From Emcibacter sp. SYSU 3D8 (lineage in GTDB: Bacteria > Pseudomonadota > Alphaproteobacteria > SMXS01): a stretch of DNA of 64,000 bases. The notes beneath the pieces are model-generated. The model saw only the letters and a list, made by a program, of their open reading frames with translations. It was not told the DNA's origin and made no database searches. Location: assembly GCF_039655875.1 (NCBI RefSeq), contig NZ_JBBYXK010000004.1:248001-312000 (forward strand), written 5' to 3'. How positions within the stretch are numbered: position 1 is the first letter of the stretch; every line of letters starts with the position of its first letter. The position numbers were made by a program, and so were the translations under genes. Positions 24,585-33,222 of the stretch are shown here, piece by piece.

Positions 24585-24682
24585 TTACGGTGACAGTACA
24601 TTAAATTGACAGTCCGCAGCGCGCTCACACTCGGCAAGTGTGGGCCGAAGTCGATGCCGAATTAAATGCACTGTCACCGTAA
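24585..24682. repeat. MITE-like repeat, copy 2
   Basis: Same 90-bp core as copy 1 (24589-24678), and here the inverted ends extend further: TTACGGTGACAGT at the left and ACTGTCACCGTAA at the right. The left end carries one change (ACATT for GCATT). Its right edge abuts the truncated transposase with no gap. I see no target duplication. Confidence 0.75.
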
Positions 24683-25137
24683 TGACCAAGGGACGCTTCG
24701 CCAAGCAGGACTTCGTCTATCTGGCCGACGACGACGTGTATCGCTGTCCTGCAGAAGAAATCCTGACCCGCCGCTTCACCTCGGTCGAGGACGGCATGAA
24801 CCTGTCCGTCTACTGGACGCGCCGGTGCGGCGACTGTGCGCTAAAGCCCCAATGCACGACCGGCAAGGAGCGCCGCATCAAGCGCTGGGAGCATGAGGCG
24901 GTGATCGAGGCCATGCAGGCCCGGCTTGATCGAACACCGGGCGCCATGCGCACCCGCAGAGCTACCGTCGAACATCCCTTCGGCACGCTCAAGGCCTGGA
25001 TGGGCGCGACACACTTCAAGACCCGGAGCCTCGAAAAGGTCCGAACCGAGATGAGCCTCCACGTCCTCGCCTACAATATGAAACGGATGATCGCGATGCT
25101 CGGCCCACAGTCGCTGATCGAGGCGATCCGGGCCTGA
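24682..25137 (+). pseudogene. Truncated IS1182-type transposase (C-terminal part)
   Basis: About 151 codons of a transposase C-terminus: FVYLADDDVYRCPAEEILTR, the CGDCALKPQCTTGKERRIKR zinc-ribbon-like region, VEHPFGTLKAWMGATHFKTR (the Glu of the DDE triad lies in VEHPFG) and MSLHVLAYNMKRMIAML. The N-terminal half with the two catalytic Asp is absent; the reading frame starts at the edge of MITE-like copy 2. A deletion or rearrangement at that edge removed the rest. Not functional by itself. Confidence 0.85.
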
Positions 25138-25285
25138 AGGCCTGCGCTTTCACCGACCGAAACACCAAAGCCGGCATCAACACCAAATTCTCGTCGCGAT
25201 GTTAAAAACGCGTTCTCACACAGCCTGGGTCGATAGCGGAAGTTGGTGAGCCGAGCTTTTTACCGACGGAGCAGATTGAAACACA

Positions 25286-25308
25286 AACCCCCGCGCGAGG
25301 CGGGGGTT
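25286..25308 (-). terminator. Intrinsic terminator after infC
   Basis: CCCCCGC and GCGGGGG form a stem with a five-base loop; on the minus strand it is followed by TTTGTGTTT. It lies 28 bp past the infC stop and closes the thrS-infC transcript at the edge of the accessory region. Confidence 0.75.
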
Positions 25309-25335
25309 CGGAACTCGTGGCGATGAAACCGGCGC

Positions 25336-25872
25336 TTATTTCGGCGCCATCACCATGGTCATCTGCTTGCCTTCCAGGCGGGGGAAGCTTTCGACCTTGG
25401 CCAACTCGACCAGGTCGTCCTGGACGCGCCGGAGCAGATCGACGCCGATGTCCTGATGGGCCATCTCGCGGCCGCGGAAGCGCAGGGTGACCTTCACCTT
25501 GTCGCCTTCCTCGAAGAAGCGGTACATGGCGCGGAGCTTGACCTGATAGTCATGCTCGTCGATGCCGGGCCGCATCTTGATTTCCTTGACCTCGATGACC
25601 TTCTGGTTCTTGCGGGCAATATTGGCCTTCTTCTGGGCCTCATACTTGAACTTGCCGTAGTCGAGAACCTTGCATACGGGCGGATCGGCGTTCGGCGAAA
25701 TCTCGACAAGATCGAGTCCGGCGGCAACCGCGGTGGCGAGCGCCTTCTCGATGGTCACAACTCCGACGTTCTCTCCGTCTGCGTCAATCAGGCGAACCTT
25801 GGGAACCCTGATCTCATCATTGGCGCGCGGACCCTCCCGGTTCGGCGGCGCCTGCATTGGTGGTCTAGCTAT
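25336..25872 (-). CDS. infC: Translation initiation factor IF-3
   Basis: About 178 residues with both IF-3 domains: [60 protein letters not shown] and [18 protein letters not shown]. The start is unusual: GGGAG lies about 8 bases upstream of an ATA codon (25872) giving (M)[10 protein letters not shown], the expected N-terminus. The only canonical starts are a TTG at 25896 with no ribosome binding site and an ATG at M14, which looks too late. IF-3 genes often use rare starts that IF-3 itself rejects, giving feedback control. It follows thrS on the same strand. Confidence 0.95.
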   Translation of the reverse strand: MARPPMQAPPNREGPRANDEIRVPKVRLIDADGENVGVVTIEKALATAVAAGLDLVEISPNADPPVCKVLDYGKFKYEAQKKANIARKNQKVIEVKEIKMRPGIDEHDYQVKLRAMYRFFEEGDKVKVTLRFRGREMAHQDIGVDLLRRVQDDLVELAKVESFPRLEGKQMTMVMAPK

Positions 25873-25972
25873 GTAAGTCTCTCCCGTAGTAACCAAATAT
25901 CAATGTCGCGGCGCACGGGCGTCGCGATGCAAGCCATGAAGATAGGCGCAACCCCCTGGCAAGTCCAGACGT

Positions 25973-27955
25973 TCAGGCGGGCGGCGCCGCTTCCACGCGC
26001 AGGGCAGCGATGACCGCGTCGACACTTTCGACCTTCTGGTCGGCCGAACCGAGCCGGCGCACCGACACAGTCCGCTCTTCGGCCTCCTTGCGGCCGATCA
26101 CCATGATCACCGGCACCTTGGCGACGCTGTGCTCGCGCACCTTGTAGTTGATCTTCTCGTTGCGAAGGTCCGATTCGGCCCGGATGCCGGCCTGTTTCAG
26201 TAGCGCCACGACGTCGTTGGCATAGCCGTCGCCGTCCTGGGTGATGGTGGCGACAACGACCTGAACGGGGGCGAGCCACAGCGGAAACTTGCCCGCATAG
26301 TGCTCGACCAGCATGCCGATAAAGCGCTCGAACGAGCCCAGGATCGCGCGGTGAAGCATGACCGGCCGATGCTTGGCGCCATCCTCGCCGATGTAATTGG
26401 CGTCCAGCCGCTCGGGCAGCACGAAGTCGAGCTGCAGGGTGCCGCATTGCCATGACCGGCCGATGGCGTCCTTCAGGTGGAACTCCAGCTTGGGACCGTA
26501 GAACGCGCCTTCGCCCGGCGAATAGGTGAACTCCAGGCCCGCGGCGGTGACCGCCTCGGCCAGCAGGCGCTCGGCCTGGTCCCAGGTTTCTTCAGTGCCG
26601 CCGCGCAGCGCCGGGTCATCCGGACGGGTGGCGAGCTTCACGTTGACCTCGGTAAAGCCGAGATGCTCGTAGACGCTTGCCAGCAACTCGCAGAACGCCT
26701 TGGTCTCGCCGACGATCTGGTCGACGCGGCAGAAGATGTGCGCGTCGTCCTGGGTCATCTGCCGGACGCGCATCAGGCCATGCAGCGCGCCATGGGCCTC
26801 GTTGCGATGGCAGCAGCCGAATTCCGCCATGCGGATCGGCAGGTCGCGGTACGAGCGGATGTCGTTCTTGAAGATCTGGATGTGCGCCGGGCAGTTCATC
26901 GGCTTCAGCGCCATCATCCGCGCTTCGGACGACACGATCGGCTTGTCGTCCTCGGTGCTGGGGATCTCGTCGGGCACCACGAACATGTTCTCGCGGAACT
27001 TCGACCAGTGGCCGGACTGTTCCCAGAAGCGCGAATCCAGCAATTGGGGGGTTTTCACTTCCACATAGCCGTGCTCGGTCAGCCGGCGGCGCAGATATTG
27101 CTCCAGCGCCTGCCAGATCACATAGCCCTTCGGATGCCAGAACACGGATCCCTGCGCTTCTTCCTGCAGGTGGTACAGGTCCATCTCGCGGCCGATGCGG
27201 CGATGATCGCGCTTTTCGGCCTCCTCGAGGCGGAACAGGTAGTCCTTCAGTTCCTTGTCGTCGCGCCAGGCGGTGCCGTAGATGCGCTGGAGCATTTCGT
27301 TGTCCGAATTGCCGCGCCAATAGGCGCCGGCCAGCTTCATCAGCTTGAACGCCTTGCCCAGCTTGCCGGTCGAGGGCAGGTGCGGGCCGCGGCACAAATC
27401 GATGAAGTCACCCTGGCGGTAAAGCCCGATGGGTTCATTGGCCGGAATCGAGGCGATGATCTCGGCCTTGTAGTCCTCGCCGATCTTCTTGAAGAATGCG
27501 ACGGCCTCGTCCCGGTCCCATTCCTCCCGTGCGATGGTCTCGTCCCGGTCGACGATCTCGCGCATGCGCTGCTCGATCTTCTCCAGGTCCTCGGGCGTGA
27601 ACGGCTCCTCGCGGGCGAAGTCGTAATAGAAGCCGTCCTCGATCGCCGGGCCGATGGTCACCTGGGTGTCGGGGTACAGTTCCTTGACTGCCTCGGCCAT
27701 CACGTGGGCGGCGTCGTGGCGCAGCAGCTCCAGCCCCGCCTCGTCCTTGCGGGTGATGATCGATACCCGCGCGTCCCTGGCGATCGTGCGCGTCAGATCC
27801 CATTCCTGGCCGTCGACGAGAACGGCGAGGGCGGCCTTGGCGAGGCCGGGGCCGATGTCCGCGGCCAGTGCGGCGCCGGTAACGGGGCCGTCGAACTGGC
27901 GGATGCTGCCGTCGGGCAGGGTAATCTTGACGGGACTGTCTACTGTCTGTTCCAT
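25973..27955 (-). CDS. thrS: Threonyl-tRNA synthetase
   Basis: 660 residues. N-terminal TGS domain ([20 protein letters not shown]), editing domain with the HxxxH metal motif in [14 protein letters not shown], class II core ([26 protein letters not shown]-equivalent [48 protein letters not shown]) and a C-terminal anticodon domain ([20 protein letters not shown]). Full length. It precedes infC as in many alphaproteobacteria. Confidence 0.98.
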   Translation of the reverse strand: MEQTVDSPVKITLPDGSIRQFDGPVTGAALAADIGPGLAKAALAVLVDGQEWDLTRTIARDARVSIITRKDEAGLELLRHDAAHVMAEAVKELYPDTQVTIGPAIEDGFYYDFAREEPFTPEDLEKIEQRMREIVDRDETIAREEWDRDEAVAFFKKIGEDYKAEIIASIPANEPIGLYRQGDFIDLCRGPHLPSTGKLGKAFKLMKLAGAYWRGNSDNEMLQRIYGTAWRDDKELKDYLFRLEEAEKRDHRRIGREMDLYHLQEEAQGSVFWHPKGYVIWQALEQYLRRRLTEHGYVEVKTPQLLDSRFWEQSGHWSKFRENMFVVPDEIPSTEDDKPIVSSEARMMALKPMNCPAHIQIFKNDIRSYRDLPIRMAEFGCCHRNEAHGALHGLMRVRQMTQDDAHIFCRVDQIVGETKAFCELLASVYEHLGFTEVNVKLATRPDDPALRGGTEETWDQAERLLAEAVTAAGLEFTYSPGEGAFYGPKLEFHLKDAIGRSWQCGTLQLDFVLPERLDANYIGEDGAKHRPVMLHRAILGSFERFIGMLVEHYAGKFPLWLAPVQVVVATITQDGDGYANDVVALLKQAGIRAESDLRNEKINYKVREHSVAKVPVIMVIGRKEAEERTVSVRRLGSADQKVESVDAVIAALRVEAAPPA

Positions 27956-28105
27956 GGTCGAAAAGGTGCTCCGGTGAGAGCCGGGAACCCTAGCCCGATT
28001 TGTTGGGGTGTCAAGCCGCCCAAGGCGTTTAGCGCCTTTCTGCGCCGCCTCGCCGCTGATAGTCTCACGCCTGTTTCGTCAAGCCATATATTGAGGGGGC
28101 ATTTC

Positions 28106-29194
28106 ATGTCGCAGGTTCTGGAGGCGCCATTGGACGCGCCGCGACACGACCGGCTGCAGGCAGGCGGCGACGGCGGCAACCTGCTGGCCATCCATCTCAT
28201 GGGCCTGCTCCTGACCATCGTGACCCTGGGCATCTATCGTTTCTGGTGGCGCACCAATGTGCGCCGCTATCTGTGGTCCAGCCTCTCCTACAAGGGCGAT
28301 CCCTTCGAGTTTACCGGCCGCGGGCTGGAGATTTTCCTCGGGTTCCTGATCGTTCTGGTGCTGGTGGTGGCACCGCTGATGGCGGTGTACTTCGCCGGCT
28401 ACTGGATGGTGAAATCCGGTGACATGCTGCTCGGCGGCACCATCATGGCGGCCACCTACCTGGTCATGTTCGCGCTGTACGGGGCGGCGATCTACCGGGT
28501 GATGATGTACCGGCTGTCGCGCACCAAGTGGCGCGGCATCCGTGCGTCGCTGGGCGGCTCCACATTAAGATATACGGGTCTGTATATCCTGAACCTGGTG
28601 CTGCAGATCGTGACCCTGGGACTGGCGACGCCCTTCACCACCATCATGATTTACCGCTATCTCCTGAACAATGTCTGGTTCGGCAGCGGGCGGCTGCGGT
28701 TCGACGCCGACTGGAAGCCGCTGGTCAAATATTATATCGGCCCGGGCATCCTGCGGATCGTGGCGCTGGCCATTATCGGGTTTGCCCTCTGGCAGATGAC
28801 CCTGTCGTCAGGCCAGGGAGACGCTGCCGAGCGGGCCGCCGTGCTGCAGGGGCTTGCCGTCATCGGCATCGGGCTCCTGCTGCTGCTCGCGTCCGCCATC
28901 GCCATGTACTGGTACTGGGCGGCCGTGATCCGGACCCTGTTCGCCGGCATGGAATTCGAAGGCGTCCGTTTCGCGGCGCCCGTAACCGGCGGCCGGTACG
29001 CCCGCTTCATGATGGCCAATTTCCTGCTGGTTCTGGTGACCCAGTACATCGCCTATCCCTGGGTCCAGCTCAGGATCCTGCGGTTCGTCGCAGGCGTCGT
29101 TGAAATCCGCGGCGAGCCCGATTTCACCCGGATATCCCAGAACACGGCGGTACGGCCACGGTTCGGCGAAGGGCTTGGCGAGGCGTTTTTGTGA
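28106..29194 (+). CDS. YjgN/DUF898 family membrane protein
   Basis: 362 residues from ATG 28106 with GAGGGGG upstream. The DUF898 pattern is clear: a soluble N-terminus, then LTIVTLGIYRFWWRTNVRRY near residue 40, SYKGDPFEFTGRGLEIFLGF, and the repeat LQIVTLGLATPFTTIMIYRY LLNNVWFG in the middle, with about six to eight membrane helices. Function unknown; members are inner-membrane proteins. It ends one base before the M48 peptidase gene, a frequent pairing for this family. Confidence 0.88.
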   Translation: MSQVLEAPLDAPRHDRLQAGGDGGNLLAIHLMGLLLTIVTLGIYRFWWRTNVRRYLWSSLSYKGDPFEFTGRGLEIFLGFLIVLVLVVAPLMAVYFAGYWMVKSGDMLLGGTIMAATYLVMFALYGAAIYRVMMYRLSRTKWRGIRASLGGSTLRYTGLYILNLVLQIVTLGLATPFTTIMIYRYLLNNVWFGSGRLRFDADWKPLVKYYIGPGILRIVALAIIGFALWQMTLSSGQGDAAERAAVLQGLAVIGIGLLLLLASAIAMYWYWAAVIRTLFAGMEFEGVRFAAPVTGGRYARFMMANFLLVLVTQYIAYPWVQLRILRFVAGVVEIRGEPDFTRISQNTAVRPRFGEGLGEAFL

Positions 29195-29195
29195 G

Positions 29196-30284
29196 ATGAA
29201 CGGGTCCTGGGAAGCCACGCTCTATGACGGGCACTCTGCGGCCGGACGCGCCTGCTCCGTCACCCCGGCGGATGGCGCGCTGGAGATACGCTTTCCGGAC
29301 GGCGCGGCGCTCGCCTGGACCTATACGGGTCTCACGCTGATTTCCGACGAGGGTGACGGCAACCGCCTGGTGCTGGCGCCGGCCCCGGCTGCCGACGAGC
29401 GGCTGACGGTTTCGGGGCCAGGCGTGTTCCGGGCGATGCTGGCTGCGGTCCCATCGCTGCGCGACCAGCAGCCGACTCGGGGCTACCGCATGGCCGCGCT
29501 GACGGCGGGCGCCATTGTCGCCGTGCTGGCACTGGCGTGGGCTGGCTATCCGCTGATCAAGGACGGACTGGTCGCAGTCTTCCCCGCGGCATGGTCGGAC
29601 CGGATCGGCGAGGAAATGGTGGCGGACGAGTCCATGTTCGAGCAGCCGTGTCACGGCACCGCGGGCATCGCCGCGCTCGACGATCTCGCGGCCCGGTTGA
29701 GCAGGGACGCCGGCTTGCCCGAGCCGATCACGGTGCATGTGCGCTCGTCGGGCGAGGTCAACGCCTTCGCGGCAACCGGTGGGCACATCGCCGTGCTCGA
29801 TGGCCTGATCCAGCAGGCGGCAACGCCCGACGAGGTCGCCGGCGTCCTCGCCCACGAGATTGGCCATGTGAAGCACCGCCATCCGTTGAAGCGGCTGATC
29901 GACGTGGCCGGTATCCAGCTCATCGTCACCGGGATCAGCGGCGATGTGGGCGCCATCGGCACCATGGTGCTGATGCTGAACTATGGCCGGCGGGACGAGG
30001 CGCAGGCCGACAGTACCGCGCTCGAGCTGCTGGACAGTGCGGGCATCAGGCCGGGTGGCCTTGCCGAGTTCTTTGATCGCATGGCGCAGAAGCAGAAGGA
30101 CAAGATCAACTTCACCGGCTTCCTGCGCACCCATCCGCCGCTGGCCGACCGGTCGGCCATGATGCACGGCCACCGGCCGCCCACAGCGGTCCGGCCGGCG
30201 CTTACCGACCGGCAATGGCAGGATGTCCGCGCTGTCTGCGCCGGGGTGAAGGCGTCGTCTGCTAGGGGCGAACGGGCGCCGTAA
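29196..30284 (+). CDS. M48-family metallopeptidase, membrane-anchored
   Basis: 362 residues. An N-terminal beta-rich domain (about 95 residues, opening MNGSWEATLYDGHSAAGRAC) precedes one membrane helix (MAALTAGAIVAVLALAWAGY), then the catalytic domain with the zinc motif VAGVLAHEIGHVKHRHPLKR and the third ligand Glu in RRDEAQADSTALELL, and FLRTHPPLADRSAMM. This build (N-terminal domain, helix, HEXXH) is the usual partner of DUF898 proteins. It likely degrades membrane or periplasmic proteins. The 3' end overlaps the convergent glycosyltransferase by 23 bp. Confidence 0.9.
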   Translation: MNGSWEATLYDGHSAAGRACSVTPADGALEIRFPDGAALAWTYTGLTLISDEGDGNRLVLAPAPAADERLTVSGPGVFRAMLAAVPSLRDQQPTRGYRMAALTAGAIVAVLALAWAGYPLIKDGLVAVFPAAWSDRIGEEMVADESMFEQPCHGTAGIAALDDLAARLSRDAGLPEPITVHVRSSGEVNAFAATGGHIAVLDGLIQQAATPDEVAGVLAHEIGHVKHRHPLKRLIDVAGIQLIVTGISGDVGAIGTMVLMLNYGRRDEAQADSTALELLDSAGIRPGGLAEFFDRMAQKQKDKINFTGFLRTHPPLADRSAMMHGHRPPTAVRPALTDRQWQDVRAVCAGVKASSARGERAP

Positions 30285-31260
30285 CGCTGCTGTAGAGCGC
30301 CAGCATGCGATGGCGTACGCCGACCAGCGAACATTGCGCCTCGATGTGGCCGCGGCAGGCCTCGGCCAGCTGCACCCTGGCGGCGGCATCGAGCGCCAGC
30401 GCCTGGTCGAGCGCCAGGGACAGCGCGTCGCAATCATCCGGCGGCACCAGCCAGCCGGTGTTGCCGTCGATGACCAGATCGGGTGTGCCGCCCACGCTGG
30501 ATGCCACCACGGGCCGGCCCATGGCCAGCGCCTCGGCACAGACGCTGTTGAACGCCTCGGGTGTGCTCGAGGGCACCGCGACCACGTCGGCCAGCATATA
30601 GGCCACCGGCATGTCCGGTGCGTGGCTGACGAAGCGGACCCGGCCTTCCAGGCCCAGCTGGGCGATCAGCTTCAGCAAGGTCGCGCGGTATTTCGTGTCG
30701 TCATCGTCACGGGCGACGATCAGGCAGGTCGCCTGCTTGTTGGTCATCCGCGCCATGGCCTGCAGCAGGATGCCGTGACCCTTGCCGGGCGCCACCCGCC
30801 CCGGCATCAGGATCACAGCCGACAGGTCGTCGGAGCGCCAGTCCTGCATCTGGCGCACCAGCTTCTCGGCGCGTACCGCCGCCGGGTCGAACCGTGTCAG
30901 GTCGACGCCGCGCGGAATGATCACGATCTGGGCCTCCGCCGCCAGTGCCTTTGGCACCAGCGCCGCCACGAAGTCCGATGCCGCCACGATGGCGCTGGCG
31001 TCGGCCATTTCGGGCACCACCCAGTGCTCGGGCGCATGATTCTCGTTGGCGATCGGCGAGGCGACGAACGGCACGCCGGTCGCCTTCGACACGGCGCGCG
31101 CCAGCCGGGCGCCGCGCCGGCCATAGGCGTGAATCACGGTGATTCGGTGCATCGTGACCGCCGCCCTCAGCCGCCGGGCGATCCGCCAGCGGGTCATGGG
31201 CGAGATCGCCTCGAAGGGCAGCGCCAGATGGATGCCGCCCGACTGCCGGAATTCGCCCAC
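30262..31260 (-). CDS. Glycosyltransferase family 4, apparent 5' frameshift
   Basis: 332 residues from the first available start (GTG 31260), but coding continues upstream: in the same frame before 31260 the translation gives APRVLQILPRFDADGPSRNA and DIARAVIGAGGAAVAA, the first Rossmann strand and helix of GT4 enzymes. No in-frame start exists there. An ATG at 31400 is one base out of frame; an extra G in the GGG at 31393-31395 would join it as MPGIAPRVLQ. The rest is typical: IIPRGVDLTRFDP, LMPGRVAPGKGHGILLQAM, VAVPSSTPEAFNSVCAEALA and GGTPDLVIDGNTGWLVPP. It transfers a sugar from a nucleotide donor; the acceptor is unknown. Real lesion and sequencing error both fit. Confidence 0.85.
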   Translation of the reverse strand: MGEFRQSGGIHLALPFEAISPMTRWRIARRLRAAVTMHRITVIHAYGRRGARLARAVSKATGVPFVASPIANENHAPEHWVVPEMADASAIVAASDFVAALVPKALAAEAQIVIIPRGVDLTRFDPAAVRAEKLVRQMQDWRSDDLSAVILMPGRVAPGKGHGILLQAMARMTNKQATCLIVARDDDDTKYRATLLKLIAQLGLEGRVRFVSHAPDMPVAYMLADVVAVPSSTPEAFNSVCAEALAMGRPVVASSVGGTPDLVIDGNTGWLVPPDDCDALSLALDQALALDAAARVQLAEACRGHIEAQCSLVGVRHRMLALYSSVTAPVRP

Positions 31261-31452
31261 CAGCGAGCCGGGGCGCGAGGCCGCAACGGCGGCGCCGCCC
31301 GCACCGATGACGGCGCGGGCGATGTCGACGGCATTGCGCGACGGGCCGTCCGCGTCGAAGCGGGGCAGGATCTGGAGAACGCGGGGCGCTATCCCGGCAT
31401 TCGGGTGATCGTGAAGGTTGAAGGCGGCCCCCGGTGTTGGCTAGATGGTGGG

Positions 31453-32196
31453 ATGGAACCGTCAATTAGCACCATTTCCGTAAACGGTCACGACCTAGCG
31501 TACGAGGCCGTTCCGGGCCGCGCGCCAGGCGTGATTTTCCTGCCGGGCTTCAAGTCGGACATGACCGGCACCAAGGCCGAGGCGCTGCGTGGCCGGTGCA
31601 TCGAACGCGGCCAGGCATTCACCCGTTTCGACTATTCGGGGCACGGCCGGTCGACGGGGAAATTCGAAGACGGCACCATCGGGCGCTGGGCGGCCGATGC
31701 GGTCGCCATCATCGACCAGGTTGCCGTCGGCCCGCAGATTCTGGTCGGCTCCAGCATGGGCGGCTGGATGGCGCTGCTTGCCGCCCGGGCGCGGCCCGAA
31801 CGCATTGCCGGTCTGGTCGGCATCGCCGCTGCTCCCGACTTCACCGAGGACCTGATGTGGGCGTCCTATCCGGAAAGCGTGAAGGACGCGTTGCGCCGTG
31901 ACGGCGTCTGGCACGAGCCGTCCGACTATGGCGAGCCCTACACGATCACCCTGCGACTGATCGAAGAGGGCAGGCAGCATCTGGTCCTGCGCTCGCCGCT
32001 GGCGCTGCCGTTCCCGGTGCGGCTGATCCAGGGCATGAAGGACCCGGACGTGCCGTGGCGCACGGCGTTGCGCCTCGCCGAGCATATCGACGGCGACGAC
32101 GTCGAGGTGATTCTGGTCAAGGGCGGCGACCACCGCCTGTCGGAGCCGGCGGACATCGCGCGGCTGGGGACGGTGCTGGAGCGGCTCTCGACCTAG
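31453..32196 (+). CDS. Alpha/beta hydrolase
   Basis: 247 residues. PGVIFLPGFKSDMTGTKAEA holds the oxyanion region, TRFDYSGHGRSTGKFEDGTI a conserved loop, ILVGSSMGGWMALLAARARP the nucleophile elbow (Ser in GSSMGG), LIQGMKDPDVPWRTALRLAE the acid (Asp) and VKGGDHRLSEPADIARL the catalytic His. The triad is complete. The 'GFkSDM.G.Ka' start is shared with ABHD10-like thioesterases. It diverges from the glycosyltransferase with a gap of about 50 bp from that gene's probable true start. Confidence 0.88.
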   Translation: MEPSISTISVNGHDLAYEAVPGRAPGVIFLPGFKSDMTGTKAEALRGRCIERGQAFTRFDYSGHGRSTGKFEDGTIGRWAADAVAIIDQVAVGPQILVGSSMGGWMALLAARARPERIAGLVGIAAAPDFTEDLMWASYPESVKDALRRDGVWHEPSDYGEPYTITLRLIEEGRQHLVLRSPLALPFPVRLIQGMKDPDVPWRTALRLAEHIDGDDVEVILVKGGDHRLSEPADIARLGTVLERLST

Positions 32197-32254
32197 GCCG
32201 GCTTCCCAGAATCGCTCATTGCGCGCGTGGCGATGAAACCAGCAAGCATCGCGG

Positions 32255-33124
32255 CTATCGGGATTGCTTCAGGACCGCCCGCAACCCGTCCCGGTAATTC
32301 GGATAGGCCAGCGTCACCCCCAGCTCCCGCTTCATCCGGTCATTCCGCACCCGCTTGCTTTCCGCATAGAAGCTGCGCGCCATGGGCGTCAGGTCGGCCT
32401 GCTCGATCGGCGTCAACGGCTCCACCGGCACGCCCAGCAACTCGCAGGCAAAGGCGGTGACGTCCTGCGGCGGCGCCGGCTCGTCGTCGCAGAGGTTGTA
32501 GATGGCGCCGGGGCAAGGCTGGATCATGGAGGCGATCAGCGCGGCGGCCAGATCGTCCACATGGATGCGCGAGAACACCTGGCCTTCCTTGAATACCCGC
32601 CGCGTGCGCCCGGCCTTGACCGCGTCGATGGCGCTGCGGCCCGGACCGTAGATTCCGGGAAGGCGGAACAGATGCACCGGCACCCGGCCCATCTCGTACA
32701 GACTCATCCAGCCCATCTCCGCCTCGGCCCGCTTGCGGCCGCGCGTGGTCGAGGGCGAACGCGCCGTACTCTCGTCCACCCAGCCGCCAGCCTTGTCGCC
32801 ATAGACGCCGGTGGTCGACAGGTAGCCAGCCCACGCCAGGCCTGGCAGCGAGGCGATGTCCGCGGCGTGATAGCGCAGCACCGGGTCGCCCGACTCGCCG
32901 GGCGGAATGGAGGCCAGGATATGGGTCGTGCCCTCGAGCGCAGCGGCGGGGTTGTCGAGGGGCCGGTCGCCGTCGAACAGGAAGACATCGAAGCCCTGCG
33001 CCTCCAGCGCCGCCTTGGTTGCCGGTGTGCGGCAGGTGCCGGCCACCTTCCAGCCATCGGCGCGCAGCTGCCGGGCGGCGATCTGCGCCGTGTAGCCCAG
33101 CCCGAAGACGAAGAGTCGCTTCAT
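32255..33124 (-). CDS. NAD(P)-dependent SDR/epimerase-like protein, YeeZ type
   Basis: 289 residues. The NAD(P)-binding start is LFVFGLGYTAQIAARQLRAD, the substrate-side strand is AGYLSTTGVYGDKAGGWVDE (the STTGVYG motif of YeeZ-like atypical SDRs), then LFRLPGIYGPGRSAIDAVKA and YNLCDDEPAPPQDVTAFACE. It is cytosolic, with no signal. Substrate unknown. Divergent from the TPR protein. Confidence 0.85.
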   Translation of the reverse strand: MKRLFVFGLGYTAQIAARQLRADGWKVAGTCRTPATKAALEAQGFDVFLFDGDRPLDNPAAALEGTTHILASIPPGESGDPVLRYHAADIASLPGLAWAGYLSTTGVYGDKAGGWVDESTARSPSTTRGRKRAEAEMGWMSLYEMGRVPVHLFRLPGIYGPGRSAIDAVKAGRTRRVFKEGQVFSRIHVDDLAAALIASMIQPCPGAIYNLCDDEPAPPQDVTAFACELLGVPVEPLTPIEQADLTPMARSFYAESKRVRNDRMKRELGVTLAYPNYRDGLRAVLKQSR

Positions 33125-33222
33125 CAGATTCGATCTCCTATATGTTGCCCAACACCCGGCGCGGCCCGAAGCGACCGCGTTTCAGCTTAGAAGCCATTTC
33201 CAGAACCTCACAAGGCTCCCAC

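Noticed and set aside
26477-28105. Long open frame on the plus strand running into the DUF898 gene
   Set aside because: It is antisense to thrS, shows no family motif, and the DUF898 protein has its own ATG and ribosome binding site at 28106.
30310-31452. N-terminal extension of the hydrolase frame
   Set aside because: This part is antisense to the glycosyltransferase; the hydrolase starts cleanly at ATG 31453.
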